Of a stretch of 32,237 nt of DNA, positions 1-6,962 are shown one piece after another; positions within the stretch are counted from its first letter, which is position 1; every line of letters starts with the position of its first letter. The notes under the pieces were generated by a model. That model was not told where the DNA came from, made no database searches, and was given only the letters and a program-made list of their open reading frames with translations. Position numbers and translations under genes: made by a program. The DNA is from Clostridia bacterium (GTDB taxonomy: Bacteria > Bacillota > Sulfobacillia > SLMV01), in the NCBI GenBank assembly GCA_003551365.1, contig PUMM01000094.1:1-32237 (forward strand). The letters run 5' to 3'.

Positions 1-23
1 AAGAACAGGAGGGGGTGAGAGGT

Positions 24-161
24 ATGGTGAAGCGCACCTACAACCCCAGCCGCAGAAGGAGAAAGAAGAAGCACGGTTTCCGAAAGAGGATGAAATCCAA
101 GGCTGGTCGTCGTATAGTCCAGCGCAGGAGAAAGAAGGGCCGCAAGCGCATTTCCAGCTGA
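24..161 (+). CDS. rpmH: 50S ribosomal protein L34
   Basis: L34 is a small basic protein of the large ribosomal subunit. The 45-residue product opens MVKRTYNPS and is otherwise almost all Arg and Lys, with the family's HGFRKRM segment at residues 17-23; the length is normal for L34. The ATG at 24 follows an aggaggggg ribosome-binding site at 7-15. The GTG immediately after it is a possible alternative start. It is the first gene of the window and lies 34 nt before rnpA. In Bacillota, rpmH sits beside oriC and dnaA, so the origin is expected just to the left. Identity is secure. Confidence 0.97.
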   Translation: MVKRTYNPSRRRRKKKHGFRKRMKSKAGRRIVQRRRKKGRKRISS

Positions 162-195
162 ATGTGGATGAGGACAATGACAGGAGCGCTGAGAA

Positions 196-564
196 ATGGA
201 TTTCGAGCGGCTGCCCGGCGGTCCCCAGTTCTCCCGTGTCTTCGATGAGGGAGCGGTGCTGGTTGGAAAGTATGTGGTCGTCCATTATCGCAGGCGGCGT
301 AGTGGCGTGCTGCGGATCGGCTGTGCGGCTGGCAAGAAGCTGGGTGGGGCCGTGGTGCGCAATCGTCTCCGGCGACGGCTGCGGGAGGCACTGCGCACGC
401 TCTGTGCATGTGGATCCGCTGCAGATGTGGTCCTGCTGGCACGGGCATCAACGGATTCAGTGGAATTTACTCGCCTGCGTCGCGAGATATACACTCTGCT
501 CAAGCAGGCGGGTGTGGTGGGAGAGTGCCCCCGTTCAGGGGAAGGAACTGCCTGCCATATGTAG
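196..564 (+). CDS. rnpA: Ribonuclease P protein component
   Basis: This is the protein subunit of RNase P, which binds the catalytic RNA and pre-tRNA leader to mature tRNA 5' ends. The 122-residue product has the family core, including RIGCAAGKKLG at 40-50 and the diagnostic RNR motif at residues 55-57, followed by a basic RLRRRLREALR helix. A TGA at 190-192 sits two codons upstream in frame, so the ATG at 196 is the earliest possible start, and an aggag motif at 182-186 serves it. It follows rpmH as in nearly all bacteria. The C-terminal 15 or so residues are not conserved. Confidence 0.96.
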   Translation: MDFERLPGGPQFSRVFDEGAVLVGKYVVVHYRRRRSGVLRIGCAAGKKLGGAVVRNRLRRRLREALRTLCACGSAADVVLLARASTDSVEFTRLRREIYTLLKQAGVVGECPRSGEGTACHM

Positions 565-603
565 AAGCTCTCTCAGGGTCACAGAGAAAGGGATGAGGGC
601 TAA

Positions 604-819
604 GTGCTGATGCGGCGAGTTGTGGTCCGTATACTCCGAGCATATCAAAGGCACCTGTCTCCTCTGTTTGGTGCTCAGTGTCGGTTTCGCCCGAGCTGTT
701 CTCAGTATGCCGCAGAGGCAGTAACCCGACACGGGGTACTGCGAGGAGGATATCTGACCCTGCGCCGGATCATGAGGTGTCACCCGCTTGGCCCTGCGGG
801 TCACGATCCGGTTCCGTAA
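604..819 (+). CDS. yidD: Membrane protein insertion efficiency factor YidD
   Basis: YidD is a small membrane-associated protein that assists YidC-dependent membrane protein insertion. The product is 71 residues from a GTG at 604, or 69 from the ATG at 610. It carries the conserved [11 protein letters not shown] segment, the HGVLRGGYL segment, and the C-terminal [14 protein letters not shown] block that ends most family members. An aaaggga motif near 588-594 is the likely ribosome-binding site. It lies between rnpA and yidC, the usual position. Length and motifs are complete. Confidence 0.95.
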   Translation: MLMRRVVVRILRAYQRHLSPLFGAQCRFRPSCSQYAAEAVTRHGVLRGGYLTLRRIMRCHPLGPAGHDPVP

Positions 820-869
820 GGTTGTGGTTGAGTAGTGATTAAATCTATGATCATATTAAGTGACAAGAA

Positions 870-894
870 GAGGCCGTACAGTGGCTGCGGCCTC
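870..894 (+). promoter_or_regulatory. Hairpin in the yidC leader
   Basis: GAGGCCG at 870-876 and CGGCCTC at 888-894 form a perfect 7-bp stem with an 11-nt loop, ending only three bases before the gggagg ribosome-binding site of yidC at 898-903. No T-run follows, so it is not a classical terminator. A weak promoter-like pair, TTGTGG at 822-827 and TATGAT at 846-851 with an 18-nt spacer, lies upstream. The structure could tune yidC translation, but this is inference. Confidence 0.4.
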
Positions 895-911
895 ATCGGG
901 AGGCTTAGAGA

Positions 912-1559
912 ATGTGGCAGGCACTGGTAGAACTGGTCAGTAGCGGGATCGAGTTTTTCGGCGAATCTCTGGGCAGTTACGGAATGGGTATCATTCTGTT
1001 TACGGTCGTGATACGGCTCATCCTTGTGCCGCTGACTTTTTCACAAAACCGAGCGACCGCCAAGATGCAGAAATTGAATCCAGAGATGGAGAAGCTGAAG
1101 AAGAAGTACAAGGATGACCAGCAGAGACTCAACGAGGAGACCGTTAAGCTCTGGAAAGAGCACGGCGTTAATCCCGCGATGGGCTGCCTGCCCATGCTGG
1201 TTCAGATGCCGGTAATCATTGCGATGTTCACAGCGCTGCGAGAGTTTGAATTTGGAGAGGCATTTCTTTGGTTGCCCGATCTCACTCAGCCGGATCCGTT
1301 GTTCGTTTTGCCGGTGCTGGCAGCTGTGAGCACATTCATACAAACCAAGTTGAGTATGTCGCAGGGCGCCGATTCGAGCGGTGGTAGCCAGGCGATAATG
1401 GCCTACGGCATGCCGGTATTCATTGGTTACATCAGCACGCAGTTCCCATCGGGTCTGGCCCTTTACTGGACGGTCACTAACATCTTTGGTGTCGTGCAGC
1501 AGTACGTGGTCAACGCACTCTTGTCTTCGGAGGGAGAACAGGAGGGAGAGTCGGGTTGA
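912..1559 (+). CDS. yidC: Membrane protein insertase YidC/SpoIIIJ family
   Basis: YidC/Oxa1 insertases integrate proteins into the cytoplasmic membrane, alone or with Sec. In spore formers the oriC-proximal copy (SpoIIIJ) also supports sporulation. The 215-residue product has the short Gram-positive layout: a first membrane span at about 24-42 with the conserved hydrophilic-groove arginine (R35 in FTVVIRLILVP), a charged coiled loop at about 44-80 (KMQKLNPEMEKLKKKYKDD), then further spans including MGCLPMLVQMPVIIAMF and LALYWTVTNIFGVVQQY. I see no N-terminal lipobox, which many Bacillus homologues have. The ATG at 912 follows gggagg at 898-903. The next gene starts one base after its stop, as expected for a yidC-jag pair. 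Confidence 0.95.
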   Translation: MWQALVELVSSGIEFFGESLGSYGMGIILFTVVIRLILVPLTFSQNRATAKMQKLNPEMEKLKKKYKDDQQRLNEETVKLWKEHGVNPAMGCLPMLVQMPVIIAMFTALREFEFGEAFLWLPDLTQPDPLFVLPVLAAVSTFIQTKLSMSQGADSSGGSQAIMAYGMPVFIGYISTQFPSGLALYWTVTNIFGVVQQYVVNALLSSEGEQEGESG

Positions 1560-1560
1560 G

Positions 1561-2193
1561 ATGGAGGGGATCATCCGCCACGGCAGGAACGTTGAGGAGG
1601 CGGTTCAGAGCGCGCTCGAGGAGTTAAATGCTCGACGCGATGAGGTTCAGGTGGAGGTCTTGGATGCCGGAGCTCGAGGTGTGCTTGGCATCATTGGGCA
1701 GCGCGAGGCCACGGTACGCGTGACTCTGGACGTCGATAAGGTCCGGGCGGCACAGGATTTTGCCGAGACAGTCGTTGGGCACATAAACCCGGATCTCAAA
1801 GTGCAGGTGACAGATAACGACCAGTACATCACGTGCGAGATTCAGGGCGATGATCTCGGCCTGGTAATCGGCAGACATGGCGAGACGTTGAACTCCATTC
1901 AGTACCTCATAAATGTTGCCGCAGCCAAGGGATCGGTGGACCGCAGACCAATCATCGTGGATGCAGGCAATTACCGCAGGCGACGCAAGAGGGATCTCAT
2001 TAATCTGGCTCACAGGTTGGGACACCGCGCCGTCAAGACCGGAAACGCCGTTCGCATGAGCGCCCTACCCCCGCATGAGCGCAAGATAGTGCACACAGCA
2101 CTGCACGATAATCCACGCATAACCACGGAGAGTGAAGGTCGGGACCCCCAGCGATGCGTGGTCATCACTCCCACCTCGAAGTCCCGCGAGTGA
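1561..2193 (+). CDS. khpB: RNA-binding protein KhpB (Jag/EloR)
   Basis: KhpB (Jag, EloR) is an RNA-binding protein linked to cell elongation and division control in Firmicutes. The 210-residue product shows the three-domain order of the family: a Jag-N domain at about 1-50 (opening MEGIIRHGRNVEEAV), a KH domain at about 80-130 with its GxxG loop at G104-R-H-G107, and an R3H domain at about 140-205 with the R174-x3-H178 motif in HERKIVH. The frame is open far into yidC, but homology begins at the ATG at 1561, preceded by ggaggga at 1541-1547. The start lies one base past the yidC stop, implying translational coupling. Confidence 0.94.
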   Translation: MEGIIRHGRNVEEAVQSALEELNARRDEVQVEVLDAGARGVLGIIGQREATVRVTLDVDKVRAAQDFAETVVGHINPDLKVQVTDNDQYITCEIQGDDLGLVIGRHGETLNSIQYLINVAAAKGSVDRRPIIVDAGNYRRRRKRDLINLAHRLGHRAVKTGNAVRMSALPPHERKIVHTALHDNPRITTESEGRDPQRCVVITPTSKSRE

Positions 2194-2274
2194 CAAGTGC
2201 CAGTCCTCGGGTGACCCGGTCGCGTCGCTTGTTCGGATGCTTTGTGGCCTGGTCTGTGGAGGAGGAGTGCTGCA

Positions 2275-3711
2275 ATGATCTACTCTGATGGTACTTACGA
2301 CACCGACACAATTGCCGCGGTGGCAACTCCGCCTGGTGTGGGAGGTATAGCTGTCGTTCGCGTGAGCGGATCCCATGCACTGGATCTTGCATCGGCAGTC
2401 TTTCGCAGCTCACGGGGCGAGTGCGTTGATGTGCATGACGTTCCCACGCACACCATTCACCATGGGCAGGTGGTAAATCCCGCCGATGAGACGCCGGCCG
2501 ACGAGGTAATCATGCTGGTCATGCGCGCTCCCCGCAGCTACACGGGAGAGCATGTGGTAGAGTTTGACTGCCACGGTGGACCCGTGCCGGTCGAGGCCGT
2601 GCTCAATGCCGTACTCGATGCTGGAGCGAGAGTGGCTGAGCCGGGCGAATTCACCAAAAGAGCATTCCTCAACGGGAAAATGGATCTGAGTCAGGCCGAA
2701 GCAGTGGCCGATGTCATATCCGCTCGTTCGCAGGCCGGGGCCAGGCTGGCCCTCCGCCAGCTGGGTGGACAGCTGGGGCGAAGAATCCGCAGGTTGCGGA
2801 GCGAACTTCTGGATCTGATGGCTCATCTGGAAGTTGTTCTCGACTATCCCGAAATGGACATCGAAGAAGCAGATCGGCGGGAGACCCTGCACACACTAAC
2901 CGACTTCAGGGCGAAAATTGAGGAGCTCATAATGTCGGCGCACCGAACGCGTCCCTACCGTGAAGGGGTGAAGACTGTCATCCTGGGTCGTCCCAACGTG
3001 GGTAAATCCTCACTGTTGAATGCTCTTTTGCAGCGAGATCGGGCGATCGTGACGGATACCCCCGGGACTACGCGTGATGTCCTGGAGGAGATGGTGGTCG
3101 TGCAGGGCATCCCACTGGTGCTGGTTGACACAGCCGGGCTGCGCGAGGGGCTTGATCAGGTGGAGGAAATGGGAGTGGAACGGGCTCGCCGGGCCGCCCG
3201 GGATGCCGAGTTGATATTGCTGGTGTTTGATGATGCCGAGCCGTTGCAGCCGGATGATTTTGCCGTCATGGAGACGGCCCAGAGCGGGCGCAGCACTAAT
3301 GCCAGTATTGTGGCAGTCTTGAACAAGCGGGATCTGGATGCCGGGGCTATTGCCGACAGGGATATTCTGGAGAGCCTGGGAGAGGATGTCGATATAGTCC
3401 GCACCTCTGCCCTGCACCGCCAGGGTTTGGATGAACTCGAGGATGCTATTGTCCGCCGGGTGACCACGACGGCGGGGGGATCAGTTGATGCGGAGAGTGC
3501 CATAGCGGTGAGTGCGCGACACGAGCGATCTCTCCGTGGGGCCGCTGACGCCCTGGAGGAAGCCCGGGCGGCAATGGAATCGGGTACTCCTGTAGATCTG
3601 GTTGGAATTGATATGCGAGAGTGTGCGCGTGCTCTGGGCACGATCACCGGGGAGTCAGCTGCAGATGACCTTCTGGACCGCATCTTCTCGCAGTTCTGTG
3701 TGGGAAAGTGA
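2275..3711 (+). CDS. mnmE: tRNA modification GTPase MnmE
   Basis: MnmE works with MnmG to install the 5-carboxymethylaminomethyl group on wobble uridine 34 of certain tRNAs. The 478-residue product has the N-terminal tetrahydrofolate-binding domain opening DTDTIAAVATPPG, a helical domain, and an inserted G domain: G1 GRPNVGKS at 238-245, G2 around TTRD, G3 DTAG at 285-288, and G4 NKRD at 350-353. It ends FCVGK, matching the family's C-terminal FC(I/V)GK whose cysteine is required. The frame stays open upstream to 2242, but the ATG at 2275 fits both the family start and the ggaggagg ribosome-binding site near 2259-2266. Confidence 0.97.
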   Translation: MIYSDGTYDTDTIAAVATPPGVGGIAVVRVSGSHALDLASAVFRSSRGECVDVHDVPTHTIHHGQVVNPADETPADEVIMLVMRAPRSYTGEHVVEFDCHGGPVPVEAVLNAVLDAGARVAEPGEFTKRAFLNGKMDLSQAEAVADVISARSQAGARLALRQLGGQLGRRIRRLRSELLDLMAHLEVVLDYPEMDIEEADRRETLHTLTDFRAKIEELIMSAHRTRPYREGVKTVILGRPNVGKSSLLNALLQRDRAIVTDTPGTTRDVLEEMVVVQGIPLVLVDTAGLREGLDQVEEMGVERARRAARDAELILLVFDDAEPLQPDDFAVMETAQSGRSTNASIVAVLNKRDLDAGAIADRDILESLGEDVDIVRTSALHRQGLDELEDAIVRRVTTTAGGSVDAESAIAVSARHERSLRGAADALEEARAAMESGTPVDLVGIDMRECARALGTITGESAADDLLDRIFSQFCVGK

Positions 3712-3806
3712 GTGCACCGGCATGCCAGTATATGGCAGAAATTGTTGCGCCCGACGCGTCGTGAATCGACGATATCAGACGGATAATGGCGGAGAGGTGA
3801 GCATTC

Positions 3807-5717
3807 GTGCGGTATCGCGAGGCAGACTATGATGTAGTGGTGATCGGAGCGGGCCATGCCGGAACCGAAGCCGGGTTGGCTGCCGCCCGCATGGGCATGG
3901 AGGTACTCGTGCTGACCATCAACCTGGACAGCGCAGGTGCAATGCCCTGTAACCCGGCGATTGGAGGACCGGCGAAGGGGCACCTGGTGCGAGAAATCGA
4001 TGCCCTGGGTGGTGAGATGGGCCGGGCGATCGATGACACTTATGTTCAGATGCGCCTGCTGAACACCGGCAAGGGGCCAGCGGTGCAATCGCTTCGGGCC
4101 CAGGCGGACAAGAGAGAGTATGGACACCGCATCCTGCGAGCCCTCATGCAGCAGCCCCGTTTGCGTCTCAAGCAGGCGATGGCTGATGGTCTCATTGTGG
4201 AGGACGGCAGGGTGACAGGCGTAAGCACAAAGACCGGGGTGTGTTACGGTGCCGATGTGGTGATCATCACTGCAGGCGTATATCTGCAGGGTCGTGTGTT
4301 CACCGGCGAATACGGATATGAGTCGGGTCCAAATGGACTGACACCGGCGACCGATCTCAGTGTCGACCTGGTCGAGCACGGGCTGGAGATGGGGCGCTTC
4401 ATGACCGGAACACCTCCCAGGGTGTCGCGCAGTACCGTCGACACATCCCGTATGCAGCGGCAGGACGGGGATCGGGAGCGGCAGGGTTTTTCCTTCATGT
4501 CCCCCAGCAATAATCCCGACGAAGTTGGTGAAGTGAGTGAGGAAGTGGCGCATGAGCAGCTGCCCTGTTGGCTCACGCACACCAGCGCGGACACGCACCG
4601 CATCGTGCAGGAGAACATCGGCCGGACTCCGATGTATGATGGCACCATGGAAGCTGCGGGCCCGCGTTACTGTCCCTGTCTGGAAGACAAGGTTATGCAG
4701 TTCCCCGATCGCACTTCCCATCCCGTGTTTCTGGAACCGGAGGGACGGGACGTACAGGAGATGTATATCCAGGGCCTGTCCACGAGTCTGCCGGAGGACG
4801 TGCAGGTAAGGGTTCTGCGGACCATAGCTGGACTGGAGAAAGCAGAAATCGTACGTCCCGGTTACGGCATAGAGTACGATTACGTCGATCCCACGCAGCT
4901 GTACGCTTCCCTGGAGAGCAAGAAGATTTCGGGGCTGTTTTTTGCCGGGCAGGTCAATGGAACGTCCGGCTATGAGGAAGCAGCTGCACAGGGCATCATG
5001 GCCGGAATAAATGCCGGGCTCCTTCTGCGCGATCGTGAACCCCTGGTTCTGGATCGCTCGCAGGCTTACATTGGCGTTCTCATCGACGACCTGGTCACAA
5101 CGGGAGTCGATGAACCGTATAGGATGTTGACTTCCCGTGCCGAGTACCGTCTCCTTTTGCGCGGGGACAATGCCGACTTCCGCCTGACCGAACTGGGTCA
5201 CGAGGTGGGTTTGGTGTCTGATGGTAGGTACGCGCGCGCCCGCAGGCGCAGGCGCCTGGTCGAGGAGGAAATCGACAGGTTGAATGAAACCCGTGTGCGA
5301 GGTGATGACGTCAATACACATCTGGAGAATCTCGGCACCAGTCCCCTATCTGAGGTGTCATCGCTGGCTCAGCTGCTGCGTCGGCCCGAGGTAAGTTATG
5401 AAACCCTGGCACCGGTTGACCCGCACCGGCCACAGCTGGCCCGGTCGGTCCGCGACTCGGTGGAGATAGAGATCAAATACGAGGGATATATCGGCAAGCA
5501 GAAGGAACAGGTGCGTCGTTACCGGCGATCAGAGCGCACCCGCATTCCGCATGACGTCGATTACGCGGTTATTCCCGGGTTGTCGAGAGAAGCGCGCGAG
5601 AAGCTGCAGAGGGTGATGCCCCGCTCTCTCGGGCAGGCGATGCGCATCCCCGGAGTCTCTCCTTCGGATATCTCGGTGCTGATGGTTTGGCTGGAGCGGG
5701 ATCGGGGGCGAACATGA
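3807..5717 (+). CDS. mnmG: tRNA uridine-5-carboxymethylaminomethyl synthase MnmG
   Basis: MnmG (GidA) is the FAD-dependent partner of MnmE. The 636-residue product opens with a Rossmann FAD motif GAGHAGTEAG at 14-23, then the family signatures NPAIGGPAKGH and DTYVQMRLLNTGKGPAV. A C-terminal helical domain recognises MnmE and tRNA. The start is a GTG at 3807, served by ggagagg at 3791-3797; no better start exists between it and mnmE. The 95-nt gap after mnmE holds two small inverted repeats (around TGCCA..TGGCA and CGTCG..CGACG) and nothing that looks like a promoter or terminator. Length is normal. Confidence 0.97.
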   Translation: MRYREADYDVVVIGAGHAGTEAGLAAARMGMEVLVLTINLDSAGAMPCNPAIGGPAKGHLVREIDALGGEMGRAIDDTYVQMRLLNTGKGPAVQSLRAQADKREYGHRILRALMQQPRLRLKQAMADGLIVEDGRVTGVSTKTGVCYGADVVIITAGVYLQGRVFTGEYGYESGPNGLTPATDLSVDLVEHGLEMGRFMTGTPPRVSRSTVDTSRMQRQDGDRERQGFSFMSPSNNPDEVGEVSEEVAHEQLPCWLTHTSADTHRIVQENIGRTPMYDGTMEAAGPRYCPCLEDKVMQFPDRTSHPVFLEPEGRDVQEMYIQGLSTSLPEDVQVRVLRTIAGLEKAEIVRPGYGIEYDYVDPTQLYASLESKKISGLFFAGQVNGTSGYEEAAAQGIMAGINAGLLLRDREPLVLDRSQAYIGVLIDDLVTTGVDEPYRMLTSRAEYRLLLRGDNADFRLTELGHEVGLVSDGRYARARRRRRLVEEEIDRLNETRVRGDDVNTHLENLGTSPLSEVSSLAQLLRRPEVSYETLAPVDPHRPQLARSVRDSVEIEIKYEGYIGKQKEQVRRYRRSERTRIPHDVDYAVIPGLSREAREKLQRVMPRSLGQAMRIPGVSPSDISVLMVWLERDRGRT

Positions 5718-6400
5718 TGCATGCCGCTCGTCTCGCCGATCTTCTCCGCCAATACGGCGTGAGCATACCGACCGCTGCGGCAGAGAATTTGGCTGTGCAT
5801 ATCAGCGAAGTCATGCGGTATGGAGAGCGTTTGGATCTGGTGTCGGACGCCTCCTCCCCCACGCTGGTTCATCGTCATCTGCTCGACTCAATTTTGGGCG
5901 TCCGGGCGCTGGAGTTGATTCGAACGGATTCCGGCAAAATGCCAGCTGTCCTCGACCTCGGTTCGGGTGGGGGATTTCCCGGCGTTGTCGCGGCGGTTCT
6001 CCGCCCTGACTGGCGGGTGATTCTTGTGGACAGCTCCAGCCGCAAGGCGGGTTTTCTCCTGCACGTGGCGAGTCAATTGTCGCTGGACAATCTCAGCGTC
6101 GTGCACGGTAGGGCTGAAGACCTTCCCCAGAGTGCCTTTGCGGATATTCTGCCGGTGGACGGGATTATCAGTCGAGCCACAGCACCCATTTCCGTCTTAG
6201 TGCGGTTGAGCATTCCCCTCTTGCGGCCCGGTGGCTGGTGCGGCTGGTGGAAAGGTCCCCGGGCAATGAGTGAAATGGAGGAGGCGAAGCCGCTCATGGA
6301 GAAGTACGGACTCAGGATTCTCTCCCGGGTCGTCTATCGTTTGCCCGGACAGAATATTTCCCGGGAAATAGTTGCCGTGCGGCACCGGGTTGAGGCCTGA
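5714..6400 (+). CDS. rsmG: 16S rRNA (guanine527-N7)-methyltransferase RsmG
   Basis: RsmG (GidB) uses S-adenosylmethionine to methylate G527 of 16S rRNA. The 228-residue product has the class I methyltransferase SAM loop DLGSGGGFPG at 81-90, the LVDSSSRKAGFL segment after the second strand, and a SRATAP segment typical of RsmG. I place the start at the ATG at 5714, which overlaps the mnmG stop in an ATGA; the adjacent ATG at 5717 or an upstream start at 5687 are possible. The 3' end of the gene contains an exact Noc-binding-site palindrome, listed separately. In B. subtilis the next gene would be noc; here an 8-kb his block intervenes. Confidence 0.95.
   Translation: MMHAARLADLLRQYGVSIPTAAAENLAVHISEVMRYGERLDLVSDASSPTLVHRHLLDSILGVRALELIRTDSGKMPAVLDLGSGGGFPGVVAAVLRPDWRVILVDSSSRKAGFLLHVASQLSLDNLSVVHGRAEDLPQSAFADILPVDGIISRATAPISVLVRLSIPLLRPGGWCGWWKGPRAMSEMEEAKPLMEKYGLRILSRVVYRLPGQNISREIVAVRHRVEA
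6356..6369. promoter_or_regulatory. Noc-binding site (NBS) inside rsmG
   Basis: ATTTCCCGGGAAAT is an exact match to the 14-bp NBS described for the B. subtilis nucleoid-occlusion protein Noc. The flanking T at 6355 and A at 6370 extend the palindrome to 16 bp. The window encodes a Noc homologue at 14532-15428 with Noc-like DNA-contact residues. Other CCCGGG sequences in the window lack the A/T flanks. That the site is bound is inference. Confidence 0.75.
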
Positions 6401-6416
6401 AATCCACTTGACCTCT

Positions 6417-6429
6417 GGACCTCAGGTCC
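6417..6429. promoter_or_regulatory. Palindrome upstream of the TrpR-like gene
   Basis: GGACCTCAGGTCC is a perfect inverted repeat of 6 bp on each side of a central C. It lies 22 nt before the ATG of the TrpR-like gene and just upstream of its ribosome-binding site. It could be an operator for autoregulation, since TrpR-type dimers bind palindromes, or a small RNA hairpin. No copy was found at the his promoter. Confidence 0.35.
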
Positions 6430-6451
6430 GGGGTGATTAGGAGGGCAGCGC

Positions 6452-6772
6452 ATGAGCTACGATGAGAGGCTGCAGAGACCGGAAGTTGACCGGCTCTTCC
6501 AGGCAATGCTTCAACTGGAGGATGTCAGAGAGTACTATCGCTTCTTTGAGGATCTGTGCACGGTCAGCGAACTCCGGACCATGGCCCAGCGCTTCCGTGC
6601 GGCTGAGATGCTGTATGATGGTGCAAAATATGAAGAAGTGGTGGAAGACACCGGCATGAGCTCGGCCACAATCAGCCGCATCAAACGATTTCTCAACTAT
6701 GGTGCAGATGGGTACGCCATGGCAATCGAGCGTCTGCGCGACGACGAGGAAGATGAGACGGACGAATCCTAG
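6452..6772 (+). CDS. TrpR-like regulator, YerC/YecD family
   Basis: A 106-residue small DNA-binding protein of the TrpR-related YerC/YecD family. The N-terminal half is helical (LFQAMLQLEDVREYYRFFEDL). The C-terminal half holds a TrpR-type helix-turn-helix at about 45-90 with the recognition segment TGMSSATISRIKRFL. The tail is very acidic. The ATG at 6452 follows a taggaggg ribosome-binding site. Comparative-genomic work has, as I recall, linked some YerC proteins to control of histidine genes. The position directly upstream of the his operon supports that role but does not prove it. The palindrome at 6417-6429 may be its own operator. Confidence 0.9.
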   Translation: MSYDERLQRPEVDRLFQAMLQLEDVREYYRFFEDLCTVSELRTMAQRFRAAEMLYDGAKYEEVVEDTGMSSATISRIKRFLNYGADGYAMAIERLRDDEEDETDES

Positions 6773-6883
6773 CGAGGCTGAGGTCGCGTATCCCCCTCCA
6801 ACATACCCGGCCCCGGTTTCCCTGCAGTATCTGGCCGGCAGGAAAAATCCCCAGTGTCCGGGTAATCAGTTCTTCCATACGGA

Positions 6884-6912
6884 TTGACATGCGCCCTGGG
6901 GGATGATATCTT
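6884..6912 (+). promoter_or_regulatory. SigA-type promoter of the his operon
   Basis: The -35 TTGACA at 6884-6889 is perfect. A 17-nt spacer leads to the -10 TATCTT at 6907-6912, with an extended -10 TG at 6904-6905. Transcription should start near 6919, leaving a leader of only about 45 nt. That is too short for a T-box or a leader-peptide attenuator, so control is more likely at initiation. The upstream part of this 190-nt gap (6773-6883) holds GC-rich inverted repeats (6807-6812 with 6833-6838, and 6821-6825 with 6838-6842) without a T-tract. Confidence 0.75.
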
Positions 6913-6962
6913 GCAGGTTGTGCTGAAACTTTAGCCCATTAATGAGGAGAAGATGTGATCCT

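Noticed and set aside
163-171. DnaA-box-like TGTGGATGA
   Set aside because: Single copy with one mismatch to the consensus, at the end of rpmH; no cluster of boxes or AT-rich element, so no origin is claimed here.
164-610. 148-codon + strand open frame overlapping rnpA
   Set aside because: Covers rnpA in another frame; only the rnpA frame shows family motifs.
1041-1574. 177-codon minus-strand open frame
   Set aside because: Antisense shadow of yidC with no recognisable features.
3156-5321. 721-codon open frame on the minus strand
   Set aside because: It is antisense to mnmE and mnmG, both certain genes. Its translation has no recognisable family and looks like a frame shadow of GC-rich codons.
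5572-5581. ATTCCCGGGT resembling a second Noc site
   Set aside because: Only the CCCGGG core and left arm match; the right arm is TTGT instead of AAAT. Several other CCCGGG sequences are equally poor.
6408-6439. TTGACC ... TGATTA as a promoter for the TrpR-like gene
   Set aside because: The spacer would be about 20 nt and the start point would fall in the ribosome-binding site.
6913-6962. T-box or leader-peptide attenuator for the his operon
   Set aside because: The leader from the predicted start is only about 45 nt, with no histidine-rich ORF and no T-box sequence.
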